A DNA stretch of 64,000 bases from Chitinophaga pinensis (GTDB taxonomy: Bacteria; Bacteroidota; Bacteroidia; UKL13-3). How positions within the stretch are numbered: the stretch's first letter is position 1; each line of letters opens with the position of its first letter. A model generated the notes under the pieces. It worked only from the letters and a program-made list of their open reading frames with translations, was not told where the DNA came from and ran no database searches. The DNA lies in NCBI GenBank assembly GCA_945870425.1, contig CAMBSD010000001.1, forward strand, positions 248,001 through 312,000. The letters are read 5' to 3'. The position numbers and the translations under genes are program-made. Shown here one piece after another: positions 1-9,974 of the stretch.

Positions 1-249
1 AGCCACTGCATTGTCTTTTTGTAAAACAGCAGCTACGATAGGACCAGAAGTCATGAATGATACTAAATCATTGAAGAAAGGACGTTCGCGGTGAATACCA
101 TAGAACTCACCTGCTTTTTCAGTTGATAAGTGAAGGTATTTCATAGCCACTATTTTGAAACCAGCAGTGGTGATATGATTTAAAATGTTGCCGATATGGC
201 CATTAGCAACTGCATCTGGCTTAATCATAGTGAAGGTAATATTGCTCAT
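1..249 (-). CDS. ndk: Nucleoside diphosphate kinase, 5' part
   Basis: Transfers the gamma phosphate from an NTP to an NDP through a phospho-histidine. Only the first 83 codons are inside the window; the C-terminal half, with the active-site histidine expected near residue 117, lies beyond base 1. The translation opens [20 protein letters not shown], and the TMIKPDAV segment is the family signature; [18 protein letters not shown] follows as in NDKs. The ATG is at 247-249 and the frame stays open to the window edge. It lies downstream of rodA on the same strand, separated by 91 bp, so it may be read with or independently of the shape cluster. Identification is firm. Confidence 0.93.
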   Translation of the reverse strand, partial: MSNITFTMIKPDAVANGHIGNILNHITTAGFKIVAMKYLHLSTEKAGEFYGIHRERPFFNDLVSFMTSGPIVAAVLQKDNAVA

Positions 250-340
250 TTTTTGATTTGTTTTGGGGTGCAAAAGTATTCAGCTATTGTTAATTAGCCA
301 AACATTGTTGTAAAAATTTGTGTTAAGAAATTGATTTTAA

Positions 341-1615
341 CTAATCTGCACCGCTCGTTAGCTCATTCATTCTATTGGCATCAAGCCTAATAAAAATAAA
401 AAGCAGTACTGTGAAACTCAGTAAAGCCGAGCCTCCATAGCTGAAATAGGGCAGAGGAATACCAATAACGGGCATCAAACCTAAAGTCATACCTACATTG
501 ATGGTGAAATGGAAAAACAAAATAGAAACCACACTGTAGCCATAAATACGATTGAATTTGTATCGCTGCCTTTCGGCCATAAAGAGCAGTCGCCACAAGA
601 GCAACATGTATAAAGCAATAAAAAGTAAACTTCCCGCAAAGCCATATTCTTCGCCTATGGTACAAAAAATAAAATCGGTACTCTGCTCAGGCACAAATCG
701 AAATTTGTTTTGCGTTCCTTCTAAAAAACCTTTACCCAATAAGCCACCAGAGCCAATGGCAATTTTTGATTGTTGCACATTGTAACCCGCACCTTTCATG
801 TCTACTTCTTTACCCAGCAATACATTTATCCTTGATTTTTGATGGGCTTGCAAAACATTTTCAAATACATAATCTACAGAGCTGACATAGGCACTGGCAA
901 ATGCAATGATACCAACTGTCAGATAAATCAAGAGCATCGTTCTTCTTACCATCAAGAGAAATGCCCCTGCCAATACCACCAACCCAATAATAATATATAG
1001 GGGTTTGACTAACAAGGCCAAAACACTCAACACCCCCAAAGCAATTCCTACCAATAAAAGCCATCCTGGCAATCCTTCGCGATAAAGCACCAAGGCAAAG
1101 GCCACAAATACCAATGCTGAGCCCGTTTCGTTTTGAAAGAGAATAATAACCATTGGCAGCAGTATCATGGCCGCACATATCATTTGTGTTTTTCTTTCTT
1201 TAAACTGGATATTGTAACCGCTTAGGTATTTCGACAATGCCAATGCAGTGGCAAATTTGGCTATCTCTGCAGGTTGAAACTGAATGCCCCCCACTCGTAT
1301 CCATGAGCTAGAACCTTTTATTTCTGTACCTAATGCAAAAACTGACAAGAGCATAACAATACCGATTCCATATAATCCGTATGCAAAAGCGTAAAAGAAC
1401 TTTTCATCAATCAATAAAATCATTAAACCCACAAAAAACGAAATGCCAATCCATACCAATTGTTTCCCATAGTTCATGCTATTGTCATAAATCATGGGAT
1501 TGGTTTCTTTGTATACCGAGGCATAAATGCATAACAAACCAGCTACTACAAATACGTAGTAAAGCATTAGCGTTAGCCAATCGAATTTAGCGGGTTTTGG
1601 TTGCAGCTGAGTCAT
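341..1615 (-). CDS. rodA: RodA, SEDS peptidoglycan polymerase
   Basis: Integral membrane glycan-strand polymerase of the elongasome, partner of PBP2. The 424 residues contain about ten hydrophobic segments. The FtsW/RodA/SpoVE signature FQPAEIAKFA is at residues 113-122, and the conserved loop VPEQSTDFIF at about 308-317 carries the acidic residue required in SEDS enzymes. RodA rather than FtsW is chosen because the gene overlaps mrdA by 29 bp and ends the mreB-mreC-mreD-mrdA-rodA cluster. The ATG lies inside the 3' end of mrdA, which suggests translational coupling. Confidence 0.95.
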   Translation of the reverse strand: MTQLQPKPAKFDWLTLMLYYVFVVAGLLCIYASVYKETNPMIYDNSMNYGKQLVWIGISFFVGLMILLIDEKFFYAFAYGLYGIGIVMLLSVFALGTEIKGSSSWIRVGGIQFQPAEIAKFATALALSKYLSGYNIQFKERKTQMICAAMILLPMVIILFQNETGSALVFVAFALVLYREGLPGWLLLVGIALGVLSVLALLVKPLYIIIGLVVLAGAFLLMVRRTMLLIYLTVGIIAFASAYVSSVDYVFENVLQAHQKSRINVLLGKEVDMKGAGYNVQQSKIAIGSGGLLGKGFLEGTQNKFRFVPEQSTDFIFCTIGEEYGFAGSLLFIALYMLLLWRLLFMAERQRYKFNRIYGYSVVSILFFHFTINVGMTLGLMPVIGIPLPYFSYGGSALLSFTVLLFIFIRLDANRMNELTSGAD

Positions 1616-3431
1616 TGGTATTTTTATGTGTAAGGTTCGCCTTTATCATACGCTCGTATAAAGCCTTTCTTGTATCATGTTTTTTGTTTAAATACTCTTC
1701 CATCATCAAGCTGGCAATAGGAGCTGCATAAGTAGCGCCAAATCCAGCATTTTCAACCACCACTGCTATGGCAATTTTGGGTTTGTTTTTCGGGGCAAAT
1801 GCAAAAAAGATTGAGTGGTCTTTGCCATGTGGGTTTTGGGCCGTGCCAGTCTTTCCGCAAATTTCTATACCCGGAATTTTAGCAATATATGCCGTTCCAT
1901 GTTCCACCACATCTTGCATGCCATCAATCACTACTTGGAAATAGGATGTATCAATGGTGCTCCAGTGCTTCTTGTTAAAATCTGGATTGGGATTTAATTT
2001 ACTATCTATCTTTTTAACAATATGAGGAGTGATATAATAACCTCGGTTGGCCACAGCAGCTGTGGCATTGGCCATTTGAAGTGGTGTGATACCGAGCTCA
2101 CCTTGTCCAATACCCAATGAGATAGTGGTAAGAGCTTGCCAACGATAGCGGCCATAAATCTTATCATAGTACTCACTTGTTGGAACTAGTCCAGAACCTT
2201 CTCCATACAAATCTACACCTAATTTGCTACCAAGACCGAAACTGGTGATGTGCTTGTGGAAGCTTTTATAAGCATCTTCTCTCAATTTGTATGCTGGGTT
2301 GTTTACCACACTTCGGTATACTTGACAGAAATACGAATTACAACTCACAGCAATACCTCCTCTTAATGGAAGTGGTGAGCCATGTGCATGGCAACCCACA
2401 AACAAATAGCCTCGCGAACAACCATAAGTAGTTGCAGGTGTTAACACATGTTCTTGTTGCCCTGTTAAGGCCATTAAGATTTTAAAAATGGATCCTGGTG
2501 GATAGGGTGCCGCAATGGTTCTGTTAAAAAGTGGTTTTGCTGGATCAAGCAGCAATTCCATATAATGCTTGCCTCGGTCTCTTCCTACAAATAAATTGGG
2601 GTCGTAGCTTGGTGTACTCACCATCGCTAATATTTCACCTGTAGCGGGCTCTATGGCTACCACGCTTCCAATTTTGTTTTGCATCAATTCCTCGCCAAGG
2701 GCTTGCAATTTATAGTCTAAACTTAGGTTGATGTTTTTTCCAGAAACTGAAGGTGTATCATACTCCCCATTTTTATAACGACCTTGTGTACGTGCTTTTG
2801 AATCCACCAAAATGTATTTGATTCCTTTTATACCACCCAATTCTTTTTCATAACTTCTTTCCACCCCACTCATACCCTTAAAATCGCCCATTTGATAATA
2901 ACCATTGGAATTTTCAATATCTCTATCTGTTACCTCACTGATATATCCCATGATATGAGCTGCGTTACTATGAGCATATTTTCTATCCGTTCTTACATCT
3001 ACATAAAAGCCTCTGAAATCATATAAGTGTTCTTGAAATGCTGCATATACGGGAATGGAAATTTGCCTATCGAATATACATTTTTTGTAGGGTGCATAAC
3101 CCTTTTGGCGTTTCAGTTTTTCAAACTTGTATCTGAACTGTTCTGAACTTATTCCTAATACTTTACAAAATAAAGCTGTATCAAGTGTTTTAACTTCAAT
3201 GGGAATAACGGATAAATCATATACTGCATCATTGTATACAAGTAGCTCGCCATTTCTGTCATATATTAGACCCCTTGCAGGATAAATGGTCTGTTCTTGC
3301 AATACATTTTCTTGGGCGGACCTGAAATAACTATCATCAACAATCTGAAGCTGCATTAGACGAATTACATACACCAAAGCCACTAAACAAAAGGCAATAA
3401 AGAGTATTTTTTGTCTGATTTTGTTATCCAT
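1587..3431 (-). CDS. mrdA: Penicillin-binding protein 2 (elongasome transpeptidase)
   Basis: Class B PBP that cross-links peptidoglycan during side-wall growth. A membrane anchor spans about residues 9-27, followed by the PBP dimerisation domain (residues about 45-220). The transpeptidase domain shows all three motifs: SIFK (nucleophile Ser314, Lys317), SCN (363-365) and KTGT (527-530). The 614-residue length is normal for PBP2. It overlaps rodA by 29 bp and follows mreD after about 125 bp, so one shape operon is likely. No truncation or missing catalytic residue is seen. Confidence 0.95.
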   Translation of the reverse strand: MDNKIRQKILFIAFCLVALVYVIRLMQLQIVDDSYFRSAQENVLQEQTIYPARGLIYDRNGELLVYNDAVYDLSVIPIEVKTLDTALFCKVLGISSEQFRYKFEKLKRQKGYAPYKKCIFDRQISIPVYAAFQEHLYDFRGFYVDVRTDRKYAHSNAAHIMGYISEVTDRDIENSNGYYQMGDFKGMSGVERSYEKELGGIKGIKYILVDSKARTQGRYKNGEYDTPSVSGKNINLSLDYKLQALGEELMQNKIGSVVAIEPATGEILAMVSTPSYDPNLFVGRDRGKHYMELLLDPAKPLFNRTIAAPYPPGSIFKILMALTGQQEHVLTPATTYGCSRGYLFVGCHAHGSPLPLRGGIAVSCNSYFCQVYRSVVNNPAYKLREDAYKSFHKHITSFGLGSKLGVDLYGEGSGLVPTSEYYDKIYGRYRWQALTTISLGIGQGELGITPLQMANATAAVANRGYYITPHIVKKIDSKLNPNPDFNKKHWSTIDTSYFQVVIDGMQDVVEHGTAYIAKIPGIEICGKTGTAQNPHGKDHSIFFAFAPKNKPKIAIAVVVENAGFGATYAAPIASLMMEEYLNKKHDTRKALYERMIKANLTHKNTNDSAATKTR

Positions 3432-3556
3432 TTATGGAAAAAAGCTAAAATTTTTTGATGTGCAACAAAGCTAATTCAAAAAGAGTGAATGATATTATTT
3501 TAATTGTGGAGAAGTTAAAAATTCTTCAACTCGTTAGAAACGATAGGTTCATACCA

Positions 3557-4084
3557 CTAAATTCTACCTTTACTTGGAGAAAAATTATAAAATAAAAACT
3601 GCCCAATAACAATTATAAATACCGAGAAAAGTGTACTCAAAAAGATTTGTGAAAGGGTACCGAAAAATTGGTTCAAGCCATAAATTTCAAGGAAGAAAAG
3701 CATGAAATGGTGAGCGAAAACCATGATGAATGTATAGATAGAAAACCATACCCAACCTTTGTTAGACAAGTTAGGTATGATGTTAGACTCTTGGTCGTCT
3801 TTACCCGTTGCAAAACGAAGGTAGAACCCACGTAAATAACCCATACAAACGCAGGCTGCCATGTGCAAACCTGGTGTGCTACTGAAACTGTCCATTACCA
3901 TACCAGTTAAGCATGAAATGACCAATACCATCCATGGTTTAATTTTGATGGGTAGTAACAAAATAAACACAACATATACATAAGGATTCACATAGGTACT
4001 GATTCCTAGTTTGTTTACCACCAACAACTGAAATAGCATGAGCAGCATAAACTTAACGATATTTGATACTAATTCTATAATCAA
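3557..4084 (-). CDS. mreD: MreD, rod shape-determining membrane protein
   Basis: Small polytopic inner-membrane protein of the elongasome, which links MreB/MreC to RodA and PBP2. The 175 residues form five to six hydrophobic segments with little other motif content, as is usual for MreD; its assignment rests largely on position. Its start overlaps the end of mreC by 4 bp, implying coupled translation, and mrdA follows. Sequence conservation in this family is weak, so context carries most of the weight, but the context is unambiguous. Confidence 0.88.
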   Translation of the reverse strand: MIIELVSNIVKFMLLMLFQLLVVNKLGISTYVNPYVYVVFILLLPIKIKPWMVLVISCLTGMVMDSFSSTPGLHMAACVCMGYLRGFYLRFATGKDDQESNIIPNLSNKGWVWFSIYTFIMVFAHHFMLFFLEIYGLNQFFGTLSQIFLSTLFSVFIIVIGQFLFYNFSPSKGRI

Positions 4085-4917
4085 TGTTTTTCGGGGTTAG
4101 CTAAAGCTTCAATACCTTGTTGCTGATATTTAAGTAAATTTCGAATGACATATACACTTTTTAGGGTGCCAAAATCTGTGTTTAGTTTGATATCAATACT
4201 ATGAAAATTCTCACCATCATCTAAGTAATGGTTGCTAATGGTTCCAACAGGAATTCCTTCAGGGTAGATGGTTGAATAATTACTAGTTACAATTTCATCT
4301 TTTACAGCAATTTGAACATGTTTATTTACGTCTTTCAACCTTGCTTCTCCCGGATCATCACCTTCCCACACCAATGAGCCAAAGGCGTTGTTCTTTTTCA
4401 CCTTTACACTCAAGTTGGATTGGCTATTCAAGAAAGATAATATCACGCTGTAGTTTCTGCTCACATATTGCACTGTTCCCACAATACCATTGCTACAAAT
4501 AACCCCCATCCCTTTTTCTATTCCGTGTTCACTGCCTTTGTCAAGGGTAATGTAGTTGTTTCTTTTAGTTACTGAATTGTTTACCACACTTGCCGAGATA
4601 TATTCATATTGCTGTTTGTAAGTGGTGTCACTAATTTTGGTAATGGTAAAAGAATTTTGATAAAATGCATTTAGCAACTGTGAACGCAATTGGGCGTTTT
4701 CTGCTTGCAAACTATCGTTTACATTTTTTAAGTTGAAATACGAAGTGGTGTTATTTACGGCATTATAAAAACCCGAACTAACAGAACCTGTATAGTTTAA
4801 AAAACTGGCTTTTTGGTAATTGTTATAACGATAAATGATTATAAATGACAGCAACTCAAGCCCTACAAAGAGCATGAAAGTGTAGTACTTATATAAAAAG
4901 AATATAATGTTGCGCAT
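4081..4917 (-). CDS. mreC: MreC, rod shape-determining protein
   Basis: Bitopic periplasmic scaffold of the elongasome. An N-terminal membrane segment (about residues 10-28) is followed by a coiled-coil-prone stretch (about 60-85, rich in Gln, Asn, Leu) and the paired beta-barrel MreC core containing DKGSEHGIEKGMGVICSNGI, the typical family turn. Length 278 is usual for Bacteroidota. It lies between mreB (56 bp upstream) and mreD (4 bp overlap). Confidence 0.93.
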   Translation of the reverse strand: MRNIIFFLYKYYTFMLFVGLELLSFIIIYRYNNYQKASFLNYTGSVSSGFYNAVNNTTSYFNLKNVNDSLQAENAQLRSQLLNAFYQNSFTITKISDTTYKQQYEYISASVVNNSVTKRNNYITLDKGSEHGIEKGMGVICSNGIVGTVQYVSRNYSVILSFLNSQSNLSVKVKKNNAFGSLVWEGDDPGEARLKDVNKHVQIAVKDEIVTSNYSTIYPEGIPVGTISNHYLDDGENFHSIDIKLNTDFGTLKSVYVIRNLLKYQQQGIEALANPEKH

Positions 4918-4972
4918 TATGTAGTTTTAGTGCGGGCTTTAGATATGCTAAGACCGATCAACTATTTACAAA

Positions 4973-5995
4973 TTATGTCATTAAAAATTTGAAATTCTTA
5001 AGATTTTTCAAAGCCATGCCAGTGCCACGCACTACAGCGCGCAATGGATCTTCGGCCACATGCACTGGCAACTTGGTTTTGGCTGCAATACGCTTATCAA
5101 GACCACGAAGTAAGGCCCCACCACCTGTAAGATATAAACCCGTTGAATAAATATCTGCTGAAAGCTCAGGAGGAGTTAATTCTAAAGCCCTTAATACAGC
5201 TTCTTCAATTTTAGATATAGATTTGTCCAATGCTGATGCAATCTCTGTGTACGAAACAAAAATTTGCTTAGGAATACCTGTCATCAAATCTCGGCCATTA
5301 ACCGCATAATCGGGCGGTGCATTTTCAAGTTCATTTAAAGCAGAACCCACCTCAATTTTTATTTTTTCAGCAGTACGTTCACCCACCAACAAATTATGTT
5401 GTCTGCGCATATAGTCTAAAATATCTTCTGTAAACTCATCACCAGCCACGCGAATTGATTGGTCGCAAACGATACCAGCCAAAGCAATAACTGCAATTTC
5501 GGTAGTTCCACCCCCAATATCGATAATCATATTACCCATTGGCTCAAATACGTCAATACCAATACCAATGGCAGCAGCCATAGGCTCGTGAATAAGATAA
5601 ACCTCTTTTGCACCAGCACGTTCAGCACTGTCTTTTACCGCACGTTTTTCCACCTCGGTAATACCCGAAGGAATACAAATCACCATGCGTTGTTGCGGTT
5701 TGATAAGCTTGTTGTTTTGGGGAATCATGCCTATTAGGCCACGTATCATATGCTCTGCAGCTTGAAAATCAGCGATTACTCCATCTTTCAAAGGTCTAAC
5801 AGTTTTAATATCCTCGTGCACTTTGCCATGCATTTGTTGTGCTTGACTTCCCACCGCAATCACATTGCCTGTTCTTCTGTTAATAGCAATGATGGATGGC
5901 TCATCAACTACTACCTGATCTTTGTGTATTATCAGCGTGTTTGCTGTACCTAAATCTATTGCTAAATCTTGAGTTAAAAAATTGAATACGCTCAT
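4973..5995 (-). CDS. mreB: MreB, bacterial actin
   Basis: Cytoskeletal actin homologue that directs lateral wall synthesis. The 340 residues carry the actin-fold phosphate loops: DLAIDLGTANT near residue 12, IDIGGGTTEIAV in the middle and the adenosine motif LTGGGALLRGLD near 295. Length is typical (about 340). It is the first gene of the shape cluster; its promoter should lie in 5996-6199, a region shared with the divergent ppx-like gene. The cluster indicates a rod-shaped cell or rod ancestry. Confidence 0.97.
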   Translation of the reverse strand: MSVFNFLTQDLAIDLGTANTLIIHKDQVVVDEPSIIAINRRTGNVIAVGSQAQQMHGKVHEDIKTVRPLKDGVIADFQAAEHMIRGLIGMIPQNNKLIKPQQRMVICIPSGITEVEKRAVKDSAERAGAKEVYLIHEPMAAAIGIGIDVFEPMGNMIIDIGGGTTEIAVIALAGIVCDQSIRVAGDEFTEDILDYMRRQHNLLVGERTAEKIKIEVGSALNELENAPPDYAVNGRDLMTGIPKQIFVSYTEIASALDKSISKIEEAVLRALELTPPELSADIYSTGLYLTGGGALLRGLDKRIAAKTKLPVHVAEDPLRAVVRGTGMALKNLKNFKFLMT

Positions 5996-6199
5996 TTTCT
6001 ATGCTTATCTCCCTGCAAAATTAGTTATTTTAAAAATTTCGCTGCAAGTTAATGTAAAACAAAGCAAAATTTAAATCCTGAAAATATTTTTTTTTGAGGC
6101 TTAAAAAGCATCCATCTTTAGGGACTTAAAAACTTAAGATAATATTCAATTCTGTAATAAAAAACACCTTCATAAATATATATTGCCAAAAATTAGAAG

Positions 6200-7087
6200 A
6201 TGAAACTAGCTGCCATAGATATTGGTTCAAATGCTGTGCGATTGCAAATTGTTAGAACGGTTGACAACGATTCTCAAGAATTGTTTAAGAAATTAGAATT
6301 TGTGAGAATTCCTGTGCGCTTGGGTGATGATGCTTTCAAAGAAGGTATTATCAGCAAAGAAAAGTCTAAGATTTTTTATAAAGCCATGAAAGCCTTTATG
6401 CTTATTATGGAGGTATTTGAAGTGGATTATTATATGGCATGTGCTACTAGCGCCCTGCGCGAAGCTTCTAATGGGCATAAGGTAGCCCAAAAGGTTTTTG
6501 AAAAAACGGGATTGAAAATCCGCATCATCGATGGCAAGGAGGAAAGCCAAATCATTTTACGTTCGATAGATACTTTATTTGAAAAAAATAAAAACTATTT
6601 AACTATTGATGTAGGAGGTGGAAGCACTGAAATGACGGTTATTCAGAACCAGAAAGCCATACATTCTGTTTCTTTTGATATAGGAACCGTGAGGATGTTT
6701 GATGGCGCTGTAAAAGAAAAAACTTGGGAAACCATAGAGGCATGGGTGCGAAAAAATACGAAAGGATTGGAAAACCTTTCAGCTGTTGTAACTAGTGGAA
6801 CGATAAATAAAATCTCGAATATAATAAGTGAAGGAGCTAATACAGATTACTTTACCCGTGAGCAGTTGAAAAACTTCCATCGTAAAGTAACCAAAATGTC
6901 GGTTAATGAGCGAATTGAGCAATTAAAATTAAACCCTGATAGGGCTGATATCATTGGTACTTCAGCCGATATTTATTTGAGGATATTAAGTTGGGCTAAT
7001 ATTGAAAAAGTATATTCTCCTGCTAATTCAGGTCTAAAGGATGGTATACTCTTAGACCTGTATGACAAATATGTGAAGAAGAATTAA
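6200..7087 (+). CDS. Ppx/GppA-family phosphatase
   Basis: Member of the ASKHA-fold Ppx/GppA family, which hydrolyses polyphosphate or pppGpp; the two cannot be separated by eye. Phosphate-binding motifs are visible: AIDIGSNAVRLQI at the N-terminus and TIDVGGGSTEMTV around residue 135. With 295 residues it has only the two core domains and lacks the C-terminal HD-like extension of the long E. coli enzymes, as usual for the short Bacteroidota form. It is divergent from mreB with about 200 bp between the starts. Confidence 0.87.
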   Translation: MKLAAIDIGSNAVRLQIVRTVDNDSQELFKKLEFVRIPVRLGDDAFKEGIISKEKSKIFYKAMKAFMLIMEVFEVDYYMACATSALREASNGHKVAQKVFEKTGLKIRIIDGKEESQIILRSIDTLFEKNKNYLTIDVGGGSTEMTVIQNQKAIHSVSFDIGTVRMFDGAVKEKTWETIEAWVRKNTKGLENLSAVVTSGTINKISNIISEGANTDYFTREQLKNFHRKVTKMSVNERIEQLKLNPDRADIIGTSADIYLRILSWANIEKVYSPANSGLKDGILLDLYDKYVKKN

Positions 7088-7096
7088 GAGGGCAAA

Positions 7097-7843
7097 TTAC
7101 ATCACCATTCCACCGCAAACATTTAGGGTTTGTCCGCTGATATAGCTCGACATGTTTGATGCTAAGAACAATACTGCATTTGCTACTTCTTCAGGACTTC
7201 CACCACGTTTTAAGGCAATGCCATCGGTCCATTGTTTGCGAATTTCTTCGCTCAATGCCTCAGTCATTTCGGTTTCTATAAATCCTGGTGCAATGGCATT
7301 GCAGCGAATATTACGTGAACCTAATTCCTTAGCCACCGATTTGGTTAATCCTATCATACCTGCTTTTGAAGCGGCATAGTTAGCTTGGCCAGCATTTCCA
7401 GTAATACCTACCACTGAAGTAATATTGATGATAGAGCCATTGCGGGCTTTCATCATGGGTTTCATAGCGGCTTTGGTTAAAGCAAAAGCCGATTTAAGGT
7501 TGGTATCCATCACCTCGTCCCAATGTTGTTCGGTCATGCGCATTAGCAAACCATCACGTGTTATACCTGCGTTGTTTACCAATACATCTAGTGAACCAAA
7601 TTCTTTTGTAATATCATCTACTAAACGCTCAGCTTCAGCAAATTCGGCTGCATTGCTTTGGTATCCTTTGGCTTTCACACCAAGGCTTGCTAACTCTGCT
7701 TCAAATACTTTTGCTTTTTCAACAGAGCTCACAAAAGTGAAAGCAATGTTAGCTCCTTCATTGGCAAGTTTTAAGGCAATACCTTTGCCTATGCCACGTG
7801 TTGCGCCCGTTACTAGAGCTGTTTTTCCTTCAAGTAATTTCAT
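7097..7843 (-). CDS. fabG: 3-oxoacyl-ACP reductase FabG
   Basis: NADPH-dependent SDR that reduces 3-ketoacyl-ACP in fatty-acid elongation. It shows the cofactor loop TGATRGIG, the NNAG motif and catalytic Ser143, Tyr156 and Lys160 (YAASK) in the 248-residue form, and ends LNVCGGMVM as FabG proteins do. An ATG eight codons upstream (7867) is possible, but the start at 7843 (MKLLEGKTALVTG) matches the family. It converges with the ppx-like gene with only about 9 bp between stops. Confidence 0.93.
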   Translation of the reverse strand: MKLLEGKTALVTGATRGIGKGIALKLANEGANIAFTFVSSVEKAKVFEAELASLGVKAKGYQSNAAEFAEAERLVDDITKEFGSLDVLVNNAGITRDGLLMRMTEQHWDEVMDTNLKSAFALTKAAMKPMMKARNGSIINITSVVGITGNAGQANYAASKAGMIGLTKSVAKELGSRNIRCNAIAPGFIETEMTEALSEEIRKQWTDGIALKRGGSPEEVANAVLFLASNMSSYISGQTLNVCGGMVM

Positions 7844-7935
7844 ATGGTTTCGTTTGGAAACAAACATAATTGAAAAACATAGAATTAAAAACCCTTATGA
7901 AGTCTAAAGGAAATAATTGGTTGATTGAAATAGTT

Positions 7936-8703
7936 TTATGCTGAGGTTTTGCTGGCATTGCAGCTATGAACTGCTGCAGCCAATTTAGCTATCAAGCTAG
8001 GGTCTTTTTCGATGGCATTGCCCACCACCACTACATCAGCACCTGCCTTGCAAGTTGCCATAGCTTGTTCCACTGTTCTGATGCCACCGCCTACAAATAG
8101 TGGAGAATGGATGTTAGCTTTCACATCAGCAAGCATCTCGGCTGATATGGGTTGTTTAGCTCCACTGCCCGCATCCATGTATATCAATTGAAGGCCAAGC
8201 ATTTCGCCTGCCATGGCCGTGCATACTGCAATATTGTTTTTATCCGAAGGAATGGGTGTGGTATTGCTCATATACATCACACTGGTAATATTGCCTCCAT
8301 CCACTATCATGTAGCCTGTTGGGATAACCTCTATGCCTGATTTTTTTAAACCTGGGGCAGCAAGCACATGCTTTCCAATTAGTAAATCAGGGTTGCGACC
8401 TGAGATCATGCTGAGAAATAAAATAGCATCGGCTTTGTCGTGGGTTTGCATCACATTGCCCGGAAAAAGCAATACGGGTATTTGGGTATTGGCTTTGATA
8501 ATATCAACACAAGTGTTCCAAAATCCATTGGTTATCAGGCTACCACCTATTAAAATAAGGTCAACTCCCGAACTGTTGCACAGTGCCACAGTTACTTCAA
8601 GGTTTTCAATACTGGCAATGCTATCTGGGTCGATTAACACGGCCAATTGCTTTGTACCTTCTTGAGATTTTTGCTTAAGTGTATGTATTATCTGTTTATT
8701 CAA
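7936..8703 (-). CDS. Geranylgeranylglyceryl phosphate synthase-like prenyltransferase
   Basis: TIM-barrel enzyme of the GGGPS/PcrB family, which joins a polyprenyl diphosphate to sn-glycerol-1-phosphate. Visible motifs are VLIDPD near the N-terminus, PTGYMIVDGG, YMDAGSGA and the phosphate-binding VGGGIRT followed by GNAIEKDP. Archaeal homologues make ether lipids; Bacteroidota are known to carry group II homologues with GGGPS activity whose cellular product is not clear. The ORF can only start at TTG (8701-8703), as no upstream ATG is in frame. The gene appears single. Family is secure; chain length and role are not. Confidence 0.87.
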   Translation of the reverse strand: MNKQIIHTLKQKSQEGTKQLAVLIDPDSIASIENLEVTVALCNSSGVDLILIGGSLITNGFWNTCVDIIKANTQIPVLLFPGNVMQTHDKADAILFLSMISGRNPDLLIGKHVLAAPGLKKSGIEVIPTGYMIVDGGNITSVMYMSNTTPIPSDKNNIAVCTAMAGEMLGLQLIYMDAGSGAKQPISAEMLADVKANIHSPLFVGGGIRTVEQAMATCKAGADVVVVGNAIEKDPSLIAKLAAAVHSCNASKTSA

Positions 8704-8770
8704 AACCCAACAAATAAACCCAAATTATTGCTCAGAAACAATAAGGAAAGCGACAAAGGCAAAAAACATT

Positions 8771-9892
8771 TTGATTTTAGCAAGGGCAATCGAATATTGC
8801 AGGGTGGCAAAACTCTATTTTAAAGAACTCGTTTTTGATACAAATACTATTCATACAATTGCTGAAGATTGCGAATTGCAGTTGAAACAAGCACTTGTGT
8901 TTATAAACAAATGGAATGAGCATAGCCAAAGTTTTGTTTTTTATACTTCAGGATCCACAGGTAAACCCAAAGAGATTTTGGCAAGCCGAAAGCAAATAGA
9001 AGCAAGTGCATCGGCTACCATACAATTTTTACAATTGAAGCAAGATGCCGAACATGTTTTGATTTGTTTGCAAATGCATACCGTTGGCGCAGCTATTATG
9101 CTTGCCCGCGCTCTGATGCTGAATGCTGATATAACACTTTGCGAAGCCTCATCCAATCCATTGTTGCAAATTGATTCAAGCAAAATCAGCTTTGCTTCCT
9201 TTGTGCCTTTGCAGGTGGATAGCATACTAAAAAACGAAAGCACCAAAGTGGCCTTTCAAAAAATCAATCATGTCATATTAGGCGGAGCTGCTCTTTCACA
9301 TAAATTAGAAAACGAATTGGCTGCTTTCGATAACCATATTTGGCATAGCTATGGCATGACTGAAACCCTATCGCATATTGCATTACGCAGGGTGGGCAAG
9401 GAGAAGGCCTTTAGACCCATGCCCTTGGTTGAGTTGGCTTTGTCATCCACTTCATGTTTAATGATAAAAGCACCTGTGAGCAATAATGAATGGATTGAAA
9501 CCCATGATGTGGCTAAGATTCATGAAGATGGTAGTTTTGAGATTTTAGGACGAAGTGATTTTGTTATAAACAGTGGGGCTTATAAAATACATCCTGAGCG
9601 AGTGGAAGAGGCCATACTGAAGCATTGGCCCTTTGCACATTCTTTTTTTGTGGGTGCGGTTGAGGATAGTTTGCTAACACATGCTGCAGTGCTCGCTGTG
9701 GAGTGTAAAGACGAAAAAGAGCAAGAAAAAATGGCATTGGCATTTGATAAAATAAAATCGGATTTACACAGCCAGATTCACAAATATGAAATTCCTAAGC
9801 GAATCGTATTTGTAGAAAAAATATTTTATACCCAAAACCTAAAATTGGATAGAATAAAATCAAATCAAGCACTTCATAATCAGGCTATTTGA
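8771..9892 (+). CDS. menE: AMP-forming ligase, probable O-succinylbenzoyl-CoA synthetase
   Basis: ANL-superfamily adenylating enzyme. The P-loop FYTSGSTGKPKE is at residues 57-68, the A5 motif SYGMTET near 197-203 and the A7 element GRSDFVINSGAYKIHPERVE near 265. At 373 residues it is shorter than the usual MenE (about 450-490) and lacks much of the N-terminal subdomain, a size seen in Bacteroidota MenE proteins. The only supported start is TTG at 8771. No other menaquinone gene is adjacent, so MenE is the best guess; another small acyl-CoA ligase is possible. Confidence 0.68.
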   Translation: MILARAIEYCRVAKLYFKELVFDTNTIHTIAEDCELQLKQALVFINKWNEHSQSFVFYTSGSTGKPKEILASRKQIEASASATIQFLQLKQDAEHVLICLQMHTVGAAIMLARALMLNADITLCEASSNPLLQIDSSKISFASFVPLQVDSILKNESTKVAFQKINHVILGGAALSHKLENELAAFDNHIWHSYGMTETLSHIALRRVGKEKAFRPMPLVELALSSTSCLMIKAPVSNNEWIETHDVAKIHEDGSFEILGRSDFVINSGAYKIHPERVEEAILKHWPFAHSFFVGAVEDSLLTHAAVLAVECKDEKEQEKMALAFDKIKSDLHSQIHKYEIPKRIVFVEKIFYTQNLKLDRIKSNQALHNQAI

Positions 9893-9974
9893 AACTTTGT
9901 TCTGACATTCCAAAAAAACTCTTTTTTGGGAGATTCAAATTTTTATATTCGCGCTAAATTTAAACCAAACTAAT

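Noticed and set aside
861-1178. Minus-strand ORF inside rodA
   Set aside because: It lies in another frame of rodA; the rodA reading has the SEDS signature and correct length.
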